Below are positions 33,625 to 41,666 of a stretch of 48,323 bases of DNA, piece after piece (positions within the stretch are counted from its first letter, which is position 1; every line of letters begins with the position of its first letter). The translations under genes and the position numbers were made by a program. Under the pieces are notes generated by a model that saw only the letters and a list, made by a program, of their open reading frames with translations, was not told the origin of the DNA and did no database searches. This DNA is from DASZKW01 sp035552775 (GTDB lineage: Bacteria > Actinomycetota > Acidimicrobiia > Acidimicrobiales > Palsa-688): positions 1 to 48,323 of the forward strand of contig DASZKW010000010.1 in the NCBI GenBank assembly GCA_035552775.1, given 5' to 3'.

Positions 33625-33741
33625 TTCCTGCGCACGGGTCTTGCCGGGGGGTGGGCCCGGGGATACGCTCGCCACGCCGTCGGGGACCGGGGGACGGGAC
33701 AGGTCGTTCGTTCGGGGAAGTGCGAACGGGTAGGACCGCCC

Positions 33742-33833
33742 CCCGGCCGGCGGTCGTCATCCCGGCCGGCGGTCGTCATCCCGGCCGGCGGTCGTCGCCC
33801 CGGCTGGCGGTCGTCGCCCCGGCCGGCGGTCTC
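33742..33833 (+). repeat. 19-bp tandem repeat, about 4.8 copies, in an intergenic region
   Basis: Units of CCCGGCCGGCGGTCGTCAT and close variants repeat from 33742 to 33833. The 278-bp gap 33625-33902 between ybjN-like and proC holds no convincing gene; besides this repeat I see only GC-rich sequence where the proC promoter should be. Confidence 0.85.
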
Positions 33834-33902
33834 AGGCGCCACTTCCGGGGCGCGCCAGCTGATCCGTCTCGGTGGCGGCTTCGCCGCCCTACCCTTCGTG
33901 AG

Positions 33903-34709
33903 GTGGCGACACGACTGGTGGTCATCGGGGGCGGCAAGATGGGCGAGGCCCTCGTGAGCGGACTGCTGGCGGCGGGTTGGGCCGAGCCCGGCGAGGTGGT
34001 GGTGGTGGAGGCGTCGCCCGCTCGGCGCGAGGAGTTGGCCGCCGTCGTGGCCCGTCACCGCGGCCTTGTGGTCTCTGAGGCGGCCGTACCCGGCGACGGC
34101 GCCCTACTCGCAGTCAAGCCTGGCGACGCCGAAGCCGTGTGCCGGGACCTGGCAGCCATGCGCTATCCCCGACTCTTGTCCATCGCTGCCGGCGTCACCT
34201 TGGCGTCCCTCGAGCGGTGGGTGGGCGCAGAGGGGGGAACGGCGGTCGTGAGGGCCATGCCCAACACTCCCGCCCTGGTAGGTGCCGGGGCGGCAGCAAT
34301 CGCGGGGGGGAGCGGCGCCACCGACGACGACCTCGAGTGGGCGGAGGGGATCCTCGCCGCGGTGGGGACCGTGGTGCGGGTGAACGAGGCGCAGCTCGAC
34401 GCGGTTACAGGTTTGTCGGGCTCGGGTCCGGCCTACGTCTACCTGGTGGCCGAGGCCCTGATCGACGCCGGGGTGCTCGTGGGTCTCCCCCGCACGGTGG
34501 CCCGGGCGCTCGTCACCCAGACGCTGCTCGGGGCGGCCATGCTCCTCGACCAGACCGGCGAGACCCCCGAAGCCCTGCGGGCGGCTGTCACCTCGCCCGG
34601 GGGTACCACTGCGGCGGGCCTGCGCGCCCTCGAAGCAGGAGGTGTCCGCGCCACAGTGCTCGACGCGGTGGTCGCCGCCACCGAGCGGGCGGCCCAGCTC
34701 GGCGCGTGA
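33903..34709 (+). CDS. proC: Pyrroline-5-carboxylate reductase
   Basis: A 268-aa cytosolic enzyme making L-proline with NAD(P)H. Rossmann motif VVIGGGKMGEALVSGLL at the start, LLAVKPGDAEAV, then AMPNTPALVGAGAAAIAGG and the C-terminal dimerisation/substrate signature LSGSGPAYVYLVAEALIDAGV and SPGGTTAAGLRALE. Full length. The open frame continues upstream through the tandem repeats, but GTG 33903 is the conserved start. Confidence 0.94.
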   Translation: MATRLVVIGGGKMGEALVSGLLAAGWAEPGEVVVVEASPARREELAAVVARHRGLVVSEAAVPGDGALLAVKPGDAEAVCRDLAAMRYPRLLSIAAGVTLASLERWVGAEGGTAVVRAMPNTPALVGAGAAAIAGGSGATDDDLEWAEGILAAVGTVVRVNEAQLDAVTGLSGSGPAYVYLVAEALIDAGVLVGLPRTVARALVTQTLLGAAMLLDQTGETPEALRAAVTSPGGTTAAGLRALEAGGVRATVLDAVVAATERAAQLGA

Positions 34710-34786
34710 GTTGCCATCTGCGGCCCCCCCTTTCCGGACGGCGCCGGGTGGCGTAGCCTCGGCGGTGCGGAGAAGGGGAGTGACTC

Positions 34787-34981
34787 GTGCACCCAGATGA
34801 CAATCGTTCCCGGTTCGTCACAGTCGCAGAGGTGGCTGCGCTTCTGCGCGTCTCCAACATGACGGTCTACCGGCTCGTGCAGTCCAACCAGTTACCGGCG
34901 GTGAGGGTAGGCCGGTCCTATCGCATCCGCGAGGACGATGTGGACCGCTACCTGGCCGACCAGTACACCCAGGCGGGCTGA
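34787..34981 (+). CDS. bldC: BldC-type MerR-like DNA-binding protein
   Basis: A 64-aa winged-helix protein nearly all DNA-binding domain: FVTVAEVAALLRVSNMTVYRLVQSNQLPAVRVGRSYRIREDDVDRYLADQ (residues 10-59). BldC binds direct repeats cooperatively and controls the onset of development in Streptomyces. A GGGGAG ribosome site precedes GTG 34787. In some annotations it is labelled an excisionase-like HTH protein; chromosomal context favours BldC. Confidence 0.9.
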   Translation: MHPDDNRSRFVTVAEVAALLRVSNMTVYRLVQSNQLPAVRVGRSYRIREDDVDRYLADQYTQAG

Positions 34982-35046
34982 GGGCGCGGCCCCAGGGCGG
35001 CACCCCCGCCGCTTGGTTCTACGTCCGGGTCGGTAGCATCGTCTCC

Positions 35047-35736
35047 GTGATCGGGCCGGTCGATGAGTCACACCCGCGCCGGCGGGGGGCGGCTCCTCTC
35101 CCCGCGGCCACAGTTGCCCGCCTGCCCGTGTACCTACGGGCCCTCTTGGAGGCGGCCGAGAACCAGACCGCCACCCTCTCATCGGAGGCACTGGCCGATC
35201 TCACCGGCGTCAACGCCGCTCAGGTGCGCAAGGATCTCTCCCACCTGGGCTCGTACGGGACCCGGGGCGTCGGCTACGACGTCGAGTTCCTAGTCCGCCA
35301 GATCAGCCGCCAGCTGGGCCTCACCCAGGACCGCCGGGTGGCCATCGTCGGCGTCGGCAACCTGGGTCAGGCGCTCGCCCGCTACCACGGCTTCCCGGCC
35401 CGGGGATTCCGCATCGCCGCCGCCTTCGACGCCGACCCGGCCAAGGTGGGGATCCCGATCGGTGAGACCCACGTCCGCCCGGTTGAAGAACTGGTAGAAG
35501 TGGTCAGGGGGGAAAAGGTGGCGATCGCCATAATCACGACGCCGCCCCATGTCGCCCAGGACGTGGCGGACCGGTTGGTGAGCGCAGGAGTCACCTCCAT
35601 CCTCAACTTCGCTCCCACCGTAGTGCGGGTACCGGACAACGTCGCCCTGCGCAAGGTGGACCTCGCCGTGGAGCTCCAGATCCTCAGCTACTACGAGCAA
35701 CGCTCCGCGCTGTCCGGCGACGCCTTGCCCGCCTAG
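35047..35736 (+). CDS. rex: Redox-sensing transcriptional repressor Rex
   Basis: A 229-aa repressor that leaves DNA when NADH rises. N-terminal winged helix (LPVYLRALLEAAE to VRKDLSHLGSYGTRGVGY, with the RKDLS recognition helix), then the Rossmann domain VAIVGVGNLGQALARY and the domain-swapped C-terminal helix VDLAVELQILSYYEQR. It is first in the tetrapyrrole operon, a common actinobacterial arrangement. I found no clear TGTGAA-type Rex box in the visible promoters. Confidence 0.94.
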   Translation: MIGPVDESHPRRRGAAPLPAATVARLPVYLRALLEAAENQTATLSSEALADLTGVNAAQVRKDLSHLGSYGTRGVGYDVEFLVRQISRQLGLTQDRRVAIVGVGNLGQALARYHGFPARGFRIAAAFDADPAKVGIPIGETHVRPVEELVEVVRGEKVAIAIITTPPHVAQDVADRLVSAGVTSILNFAPTVVRVPDNVALRKVDLAVELQILSYYEQRSALSGDALPA

Positions 35737-35751
35737 GCGGTCCCGGCCGCC

Positions 35752-36384
35752 ATGCCTGTCGACGCCACCGTCTACCCGGTCAACCTGGTGCTCGAGGGAC
35801 GAGCTTGCCTGGTGGTCGGGGGCGGGGCGGTCGCCGCCCGCAAGATCGCAGGCCTGGTCGCCGCCGGCGCCGTAGTCCGGGTGGTGGCCACCCGCGTCGG
35901 CGCCGAGGTGCGCGCCTGCGGTGTGCCGTTCGAGGAACGCCCCTACCGCCGCGGCGACGTAACCGGCCAGTGGCTGGTGATCACCGCTACCGACGACCCG
36001 GCCGCCAACGCCGCTGTGCGCGCCGACGGCGACGCTGCGGGGGTGTGGGTGAACGCCGCGGATGACCCGGCGTCATGCTCGTTCACCCTTCCGGCGGTGG
36101 CCCGGCAGGGCCCTGTCACGGTGGCCGTGTCCACCGGCGGCCACAGCCCTGCGCTGGCCAGCTGGCTCCGCCAGCACGTGGTCGCCGAGCTCGGCCCCGA
36201 GTGGGCGACCCTGGCCGCCCTGCTTTCGGGTGCCCGGGAACGTATGAAGGCCGAAGGGCGTTCTACCGAGGGAGCGGATTGGCGCGCGCTGATCGATTGG
36301 GACATGCTCGACCTGCTCCGAACGGGGCAGGACGCACGAGTGAAGGAGCGCCTCGAGGCGTGGCTGTCGTCGTCGTTGGACTGA
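35752..36384 (+). CDS. Precorrin-2 dehydrogenase/sirohydrochlorin ferrochelatase-like (siroheme synthase N-domain)
   Basis: A 210-aa NAD-dependent protein of the Met8p/CysG N-domain type. YPVNLVLEGRACLVVGGGAVAARKIAGL is the NAD site, WVNAADDPASCSFTLPAVARQGPVTVAVSTGG the catalytic region (Asp in NAADD), followed by a dimerisation helix domain. It oxidises precorrin-2 toward siroheme; the methyltransferase activity comes from the CobA domain at 40005. Its 3' end overlaps hemA by 25 bp. Confidence 0.9.
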   Translation: MPVDATVYPVNLVLEGRACLVVGGGAVAARKIAGLVAAGAVVRVVATRVGAEVRACGVPFEERPYRRGDVTGQWLVITATDDPAANAAVRADGDAAGVWVNAADDPASCSFTLPAVARQGPVTVAVSTGGHSPALASWLRQHVVAELGPEWATLAALLSGARERMKAEGRSTEGADWRALIDWDMLDLLRTGQDARVKERLEAWLSSSLD

Positions 36385-37622
36385 ACCATAGGACCGTTCC
36401 CCTCAGGGTCCTCGAACCGATGACGGTCCTGCCCGGGCGCCTGCCCAAGGCACTGCACGAGCTGTCCGGCTACGACCACCTCGACGAAGTGGTCGTGGTG
36501 TCGACATGCATGCGGACCGAGATCTACGCCGTCGCCAACCGGTTCCACGGGGCGGTGAGCGACATCCGCAACTTCCTGTCCGGGTGGAGCGGCTACCCGC
36601 CCGAGGCGTTCAGCGACCACCTGTACTCCTATTACGACGACGCCGCCGTCGCCCACCTGTTCCGAGTGGCGGCCGGAATCGACTCTGTCGTGCTCGGTGA
36701 GGGCGAGGTGCTTCACCAGGTCCGCCACGCCTGGCAGGTGGCCAGGGCCGAGCAGGCGGCCGGTCCGGCGTTGGAGGTCCTGTTCCGTCAGTCGGTCGAG
36801 GCGGGTAAGCGGGTCCGCTCCGAGACCGCCATTGCCCGCGGCACCACGTCGCTGTCCCAAGCCGCCGTCGAGCTGGCCGAGTCGCGCCTGGGAGGCCTGG
36901 ACGGGCGCTCGGCTTTGGTGGTCGGCGCCGGGGAGATGGGCGAGGCGGTCACCAGGGCCCTGGCCGGCGCCGCCGACCGGGGACCGCTGCTAGTGGCCAA
37001 CCGCACGCCGGCCAAGGCGTCAGCCCTCGCCGCCGCTCACGGGGGCCGGGCGGTGGGATGGGACGACGTGCCCGCGGCCCTCGAGCAGGTGGACCTGGTG
37101 CTGACCTCCACCGGGGCCGCCGAGGTGCTCGTCGACGCCGAGGAGCTGACCCGGGTGCTCGCAGCCAGGGAAGGACGACCCTTGCTCATCGTCGACGTCG
37201 CCGTCCCACGCGACATCGACCCGGCGGCTGGAGCCCTTGACGGTGTCACCCTCCTCGACATGGACGACCTGAGGGCCTTCGCCGACCTGGCCATGGAGGA
37301 CCGCCGCCATGAGCTGCCCAGGGTGGAACAGATCCTCGCCGCCGAAGTGGATCGCTACTTCGAGGTCGCGGCCCAGCGGGAGGTGGCTCCGCTCGTCGCC
37401 GCCTTCAGGGCCAGGGCCGAGGAGATCAGGCTCAAGGAGTTGATGCGCTTGTCCGGGCGTCTCGGTGACCTCGACGAGCGCCAGGCCGGCGCCGTCGAGG
37501 CGTTGACCAAGGGTCTGGTGGCCAAGCTTCTCCATGATCCCACCGTCAACCTGAAGGTGGCGGCGGGCTCGCCCCGGGGAGAGCAGCTCGCCCACGCCCT
37601 CCAGCAGCTGTTCGACCTCTAG
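36360..37622 (+). CDS. hemA: Glutamyl-tRNA reductase
   Basis: A 420-aa enzyme reducing glutamyl-tRNA-Glu to glutamate-1-semialdehyde, the committed C5-pathway step. VVGLNHRTVPL begins the catalytic domain with nucleophile Cys50 in STCMRTEIY; the usual motif is STCNRTE, so an Asn is Met here. LFRVAAGIDSVVLGEGEVLHQVRHAW, the NADPH site ALVVGAGEMGEAVTRAL and the C-terminal dimerisation helices are present. Start GTG 36360 from homology. The last 77 bp overlap an antisense gene. Confidence 0.94.
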   Translation: MAVVVVGLNHRTVPLRVLEPMTVLPGRLPKALHELSGYDHLDEVVVVSTCMRTEIYAVANRFHGAVSDIRNFLSGWSGYPPEAFSDHLYSYYDDAAVAHLFRVAAGIDSVVLGEGEVLHQVRHAWQVARAEQAAGPALEVLFRQSVEAGKRVRSETAIARGTTSLSQAAVELAESRLGGLDGRSALVVGAGEMGEAVTRALAGAADRGPLLVANRTPAKASALAAAHGGRAVGWDDVPAALEQVDLVLTSTGAAEVLVDAEELTRVLAAREGRPLLIVDVAVPRDIDPAAGALDGVTLLDMDDLRAFADLAMEDRRHELPRVEQILAAEVDRYFEVAAQREVAPLVAAFRARAEEIRLKELMRLSGRLGDLDERQAGAVEALTKGLVAKLLHDPTVNLKVAAGSPRGEQLAHALQQLFDL

Positions 37623-38586
37623 GGACGAGCCTGCCGGGGACGCCCTGCGCCATGTCTAGGGCCTGGCGGACCCGTGACACGAGGAGTTCCGCGCTCCATT
37701 CGGACGTGACCTGGAGGATTATCCAACCCGCGAGCTGCAGGAGGGCCAGCTTGTCGCGGTCGCGGTGGAAATGGCGCACGTCGCGATGCACCCTCCATCC
37801 GTCGTACTCGATGCCAACCCGCAGATCGGGATAGGCGCAGTCGATCTCGCGGATCCGGCCATCGACGGTGACCCGATGATGGCGGACCGGTACCGGCAAG
37901 CCGGCGGCCACGATGGTGTCGAACAGCCAGTCCTCCGGCACCGACGCCCCCCTATGGCCGTCGCCTCGCCACAGGACCAGCTGTCGCAGCTGAACGCTCC
38001 GGCACTGCGGCGTCAGGTCGGGTGCCTCCATGCGATCCCGGAGGTCGGTGATAGTCATGTGAGGGCTGCGCAAGAAGTCGTCGACGATCAGCCCGAGGAG
38101 CGGTTCGTCGAGCTTGCCGGCCAGGTCGATCAACGTGCGCGCCGGCGAGGTCACCGGGATGCCCCAACGCTCGCCGACGTCGGCGCCGGCCAAGGGCCTG
38201 CGGTGGGTGCGGACCCCGGGCACGGATGGTCGCCGCGACGGCGGTACAGTCAACTCCAGTCTGGGCTTGGCGACAGAGGCGGAGCCCCACAGATAGGCGG
38301 CAGCAAGATGGGAGATGGCGACGTCAGCGCCGGGGCCAGCGACGAGGCCAGCGCCGGTGCCGGCCGCCAGGCAGGCAGCCATGGCGCGCTGTCGGTAGGA
38401 CGGCGGCGCTCCGGCGAACCGGTACACCCCCCGATGCACCCTCACTAGCATCCCCGACGCCAGCCGTTGAGCCAGCTGCCCACGGCTCATCACCGCTAGG
38501 ACCTGGGAGCGGGTGACAAGTGAGAATTGCTGCCGAGCGATCTCATCGAGAGGTTGTGGAAGCTTCGCCATGGCACCCTTGTCCAT
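37546..38586 (-). CDS. AbiEi-like antitoxin-domain protein with DUF559 nuclease-like C-terminus
   Basis: A 346-aa protein. Residues about 10-60 are a winged-helix/AbiEi N-domain (QQFSLVTRSQVLAVMSRGQLAQRLASGMLVRVHRGVYRFAG). The middle (AISHLAAAYLWG, VRTHRRPLAGADV, ARTLIDLAGKLD) matches AbiEi-family proteins. Residues about 220-315 are DUF559/Vsr-like: REIDCAYPDLRVGIEYDGWRVHRD, then RDKLALLQLAGWIILQVT. No AbiEii toxin gene is adjacent. Low-complexity C-terminus; it overlaps hemA tail to tail. It splits the heme operon and is probably an insertion. ATGs at 38586 or 38571. Confidence 0.83.
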   Translation of the reverse strand: MDKGAMAKLPQPLDEIARQQFSLVTRSQVLAVMSRGQLAQRLASGMLVRVHRGVYRFAGAPPSYRQRAMAACLAAGTGAGLVAGPGADVAISHLAAAYLWGSASVAKPRLELTVPPSRRPSVPGVRTHRRPLAGADVGERWGIPVTSPARTLIDLAGKLDEPLLGLIVDDFLRSPHMTITDLRDRMEAPDLTPQCRSVQLRQLVLWRGDGHRGASVPEDWLFDTIVAAGLPVPVRHHRVTVDGRIREIDCAYPDLRVGIEYDGWRVHRDVRHFHRDRDKLALLQLAGWIILQVTSEWSAELLVSRVRQALDMAQGVPGRLVPRGRTAAGGRGRAALPGASPPPPSG

Positions 38587-38593
38587 ACGTTAG

Positions 38594-38614
38594 ATGTATT
38601 ACATGTAGATACAT
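38594..38614 (-). promoter_or_regulatory. AT-rich palindromic operator candidate before the AbiEi/DUF559 gene
   Basis: Arms ATGTAT and ATACAT flank a central TACATGTA dyad 8 bp upstream of the start, and TTAGATG/CATCTAA (38590-38596, 38628-38634) form a wider inverted pair. It is by far the most AT-rich stretch nearby. AbiEi proteins bind inverted repeats in their own promoters, which fits autoregulation. Confidence 0.5.
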
Positions 38615-38655
38615 ATCCTATCACTCGCATCTAATCGGGCCGGATGACAGCGCTT

Positions 38656-38754
38656 TGAACCGTTTCGCGCGGCTTGCGCGGTTTGATGAACCGCTTGGCT
38701 TGCTATGCAGTACCTAAGGTTCAAGCCGGCGCCGGCGCCGCGCGAAACGGTTCA
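38656..38754. repeat. 99-bp inverted-repeat structure between the DUF559 gene and hemC
   Basis: Perfect 18-bp arms TGAACCGTTTCGCGCGGC (38656-38673) and its complement (38737-38754) enclose 63 bp. The centre holds smaller pairs: GCGGTT/AACCGC, GGCTTG/CAAGCC and a GGCGCC palindrome. The gap 38587-38862 has no gene; besides this structure it contains the AT-rich operator and a twice-repeated GATTGGCAGGTG/ATTGGCAGGTG before hemC. Confidence 0.75.
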
Positions 38755-38862
38755 CGACCTCGACTTCCAGACGCCTTCGGCGGGTCTGGAGCACGATTGG
38801 CAGGTGCCCGCGGGTACCTGATTGGCAGGTGGCCGCCGCCCCGGAGATAGCGTCGCCATCCA

Positions 38863-40008
38863 GTGCTGCGTATCGCCACCCGGGGTAGCGCCCTGGCCCG
38901 CTGGCAGGCCGAGGAGGTCGGTCGCCTCCTGGTCGCCGCTCACCCCGGCACCGAGGTCGAGTTGATCGTGGTGTCGACCACCGGTGACCGCCGTCTCGAC
39001 CTGCCCGTGTGGGCCCTCGGGGGGCAGGGGGTGTTCGCCAAAGAGGTGCAGGCGGCGGTCCTCGCCGGGGAGGCCGACATAGCCGTCCACTCGGCCAAGG
39101 ATCTTCCCTCCACGACCGCGTCCGGGCTGATCCTCGCGGCCATACCTCGACGTGGAGATCCCCGTGACTGCCTGGTGGGCCGAGCTCTCGACGATCTGGC
39201 GCCGGGAGCGCTCGTCGCCACCGGCTCGGTCCGTCGCCGTGCCCAGCTGGCGTGGATGCGACCGGACCTGACCTTCACCAGTCTGCGGGGCAACATCGCC
39301 GCCCGCCTGGCCAAGGTGCCCACCGGTGGCGCCATCGTCGTGGCCGCGGCCGCTCTCGAGCGGCTGGGGAAATCGGGCGACGCCGCCCAGGTGCTCGACC
39401 CGGCGACGATGGTCCCCCAGGTCGGCCAGGGCGCCATCGGCGTGGAGTGCCGGGAGGACGACCGGGTGACGGCTGAGTTGCTGGGAGTCATCGACGACCC
39501 TGTGAGCAGGCGGGAGGTGACTTGCGAGCGGGCGTTCCTGGCCCGGCTGGCCGCTGGATCGGAACCTACCCAGAGGTCACTGGGCTGCGATCTGCCCGTC
39601 GGTGCCCACGCCGTCGCCGCCCCCGGCGCCGTCGCCAGCCCCCGCGCCGACGTCCCCCCCGACGCCGTCGCCAGCCCCAACGCGTCCCCCGACCCGTTCC
39701 CGCCTGGTGGCGGCGCGCCGAACCCGCACTCCCTCCTCGCGGTCGAAGGAGTGTTGGCGTCACCCGACGGGCGGGTCCTGATGCGTGAGCGGGCAGCCGG
39801 CGATCCCCGGGGGCTGGCCGAAGCGGCGGCGCTGGGAGCCCGGCTGGCCGAGCGGCTCCTCGCTGCCGGCGGCGACGGGTTGCTCGCCATGGGACCGAGC
39901 GGCGCCGTGAGCGGGGGGCTGGGACCGAGCGGCGCCGTGAGCGGGGGGCTGGCCCCGACCGGTTTTTTGGGTCGGGGCCCGAAAGGGTCGGAGGCGGCCT
40001 GGCGGTGA
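38863..40008 (+). CDS. hemC: Hydroxymethylbilane synthase (porphobilinogen deaminase)
   Basis: A 381-aa enzyme polymerising four porphobilinogens. IATRGSALARWQAEEV, HSAKDLPS with catalytic Asp80, TGSVRRRAQL, SLRGNIAARLAK and VGQGAIGVECRE are canonical. The dipyrromethane-attaching Cys is Cys242 in LGCDLPVGAHA; before it, ERAFLARL is followed by about nine extra residues. A Pro/Ala insert (about 253-280) and a C-terminal tail with two GPSGAVSGGL decapeptides make it longer than the usual 310 aa. GTG start 38863. Confidence 0.93.
   Translation: MLRIATRGSALARWQAEEVGRLLVAAHPGTEVELIVVSTTGDRRLDLPVWALGGQGVFAKEVQAAVLAGEADIAVHSAKDLPSTTASGLILAAIPRRGDPRDCLVGRALDDLAPGALVATGSVRRRAQLAWMRPDLTFTSLRGNIAARLAKVPTGGAIVVAAAALERLGKSGDAAQVLDPATMVPQVGQGAIGVECREDDRVTAELLGVIDDPVSRREVTCERAFLARLAAGSEPTQRSLGCDLPVGAHAVAAPGAVASPRADVPPDAVASPNASPDPFPPGGGAPNPHSLLAVEGVLASPDGRVLMRERAAGDPRGLAEAAALGARLAERLLAAGGDGLLAMGPSGAVSGGLGPSGAVSGGLAPTGFLGRGPKGSEAAWR
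39891..39950 (+). repeat. 30-bp in-frame tandem repeat (2 identical copies) in hemC
   Basis: 39891-39920 and 39921-39950 are identical and encode GPSGAVSGGL twice in the C-terminal tail. Same period, reading frame and GPSG core as the repeats in the phosphatase at 15236 and in mshA. Confidence 0.92.
39951..39979 (+). terminator. Hairpin at the 3' end of hemC
   Basis: GGCCCCGACC pairs perfectly with GGTCGGGGCC (10-bp GC stem) across a 9-nt loop containing T6. It lies inside the last codons of hemC, 25 bp before cobA-hemD. The T run is in the loop, so it is not a classical intrinsic terminator; attenuation or an RNA processing site is possible. Confidence 0.35.
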
Positions 40009-41603
40009 CGGTCTACCTCGTCGGCGCGGGACCGGGAGACCCGGGGCTGATAACCGTACGCGGCGCCGAGGTCCTGCGCCGGGCCGACGTGGTCGTCCAC
40101 GACCGCCTGGCCGAGCCCATCCTGCTCGACCTCGCCCCCGGGAGCGCCGAGGTGGTCGACGTGGGCAAGTCCCCGGGCGCCCCTGTCCACCAGGACGACA
40201 TCAGCGCCCTCCTCGTCGAAAGAGGCCGAGCGGGGCTGTGCGTGGTGCGCCTGAAGGGCGGCGACCCGTTCGTGTTCGGGCGCGGGGGAGAGGAGGCGCT
40301 GGCCCTGCGCCAGGCGGGCGTGGCCTTCGAGATCGTTCCCGGCGTCACCTCCGCGGTGGCCGTCCCCGCCTACGCCGGTGTTCCGGTGACCCACCGGGGC
40401 ACGTCGACGTCGTTCAGCGTCGTGACCGGCCACAGCCGCAACACCGAAGACACAGATACCAACTGGGAGGCGCTGGCAGCCGCAGGGGGCACCATCGTGG
40501 TGCTCATGGGCGTGGCCCACCGGGACGAGATCGCCCGCCGCCTCATGGCCGGGGGCCTCGCCCCCGAGACGGCGGTGCTGGCTGTCCACTGGGGTACCCG
40601 GCCCGAGCAGACGTCGGTCCGGACCACCCTTGGTGGGCTGGGCACGGTCGCCCTGCAGCCGCCAGCGACGATAGTCGTCGGACCCGTCGCCGCCGTCGAC
40701 GCCGGGTGGTACGAGCACCTACCCCTGTTCGGGCGCCGGGTGATAGTGACCGGGCCACGCCGGCCTCGGGAGGCAACCCCCACAGGTTTTCCCGCCGAGG
40801 CCGATCTGTCCGCCCATCTGCGGGAGATGGGAGCACGCCCCGTCGACCTGCCGGCCATCCGGATCGGACCGCCGGCCGACGGCGCCCGGGGCCTCCGTGC
40901 CGCGGCGGCGGCGCTGGCCGAGGGCCGCTACCGATGGGTGGTGTTCACCTCCGCCAACGCGGTTGGGCCGATGTTGGCACACGTGCCCGACGCCAGGGCC
41001 TTCGCCGGTTGCCAGATCGCGGCCATCGGAGCGGGTACCGCCGCCGCCCTGAAGTCACAGGGCCTGGTCGCCGATCTGGTGCCGCAGCGTTACGTGGCCG
41101 AGGGGCTCTTGGATGTGTTCCCGGCGGCGCCGGCCGGCGGCGGGGGCGCCCCGGATGGCACGGTGCGTGGGGCCGGCGCCGGCGCCGGGGTTGCCCCCGA
41201 GGCCCCGGAGGGCACGGTGCGCGGGGCCGGCGCCGTCCTGCTGCCCCGTGCCGCGGTAGCCCGTGACGTGCTCCCCGACGGGCTGGTGGCGCGGGGCTGG
41301 CAGGTCGACGTGGTGGAGGCGTACCGCACAGAGCCCGCCGACCCTCCACCGCACGCCTTGGATGCGGTGTCGGGCGCGGACGCGGTGTGCTTTACTTCGG
41401 CGTCCACCGTCACCGCCTTCGTCGCCATGGTCGGCGCCGGCGCCGTCCCCCCGGTGGTGGCGTGCATCGGTCCTGTCACTGCGGCCGCGGCCCGGGCCGC
41501 GGGCCTCGCCGTCACCGTCGTCGCCGAGCAGCACACCGGGGCCGGCGTGGCCCGGGCGCTGTGCGCGGTGTTCACCCCCCCGAAGGGCAACGGTGCGCTG
41601 TAG
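40005..41603 (+). CDS. cobA-hemD: Bifunctional uroporphyrinogen-III C-methyltransferase/uroporphyrinogen-III synthase
   Basis: A 532-aa fusion. Residues 1-245 are the SAM-dependent methyltransferase (VYLVGAGPGDPGLITVRGAEVL, RLKGGDPFVFGRGGEE, VPGVTSAVAVPAYAGVPVTHR), making precorrin-2. Residues 248-530 are HemD (RVIVTGPRRP, WVVFTSANAV, VEAYRTEP, CFTSASTVTAF), cyclising hydroxymethylbilane. A Gly/Ala insert with GTVRGAGA twice (about 375-410) is non-conserved. GTG overlaps the hemC stop (GTGA). Confidence 0.94.
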   Translation: MTVYLVGAGPGDPGLITVRGAEVLRRADVVVHDRLAEPILLDLAPGSAEVVDVGKSPGAPVHQDDISALLVERGRAGLCVVRLKGGDPFVFGRGGEEALALRQAGVAFEIVPGVTSAVAVPAYAGVPVTHRGTSTSFSVVTGHSRNTEDTDTNWEALAAAGGTIVVLMGVAHRDEIARRLMAGGLAPETAVLAVHWGTRPEQTSVRTTLGGLGTVALQPPATIVVGPVAAVDAGWYEHLPLFGRRVIVTGPRRPREATPTGFPAEADLSAHLREMGARPVDLPAIRIGPPADGARGLRAAAAALAEGRYRWVVFTSANAVGPMLAHVPDARAFAGCQIAAIGAGTAAALKSQGLVADLVPQRYVAEGLLDVFPAAPAGGGGAPDGTVRGAGAGAGVAPEAPEGTVRGAGAVLLPRAAVARDVLPDGLVARGWQVDVVEAYRTEPADPPPHALDAVSGADAVCFTSASTVTAFVAMVGAGAVPPVVACIGPVTAAAARAAGLAVTVVAEQHTGAGVARALCAVFTPPKGNGAL

Positions 41604-41666
41604 CGTGTTGAACGCGATCCCGGTGGCGCCCCGGCACTTGGGGGCCGGCGTTATTTCCGTCGGGCG

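Noticed and set aside
33742..33833. CRISPR-like array
   Set aside because: Units are head-to-tail 19-mers without spacers; no cas genes in the window.
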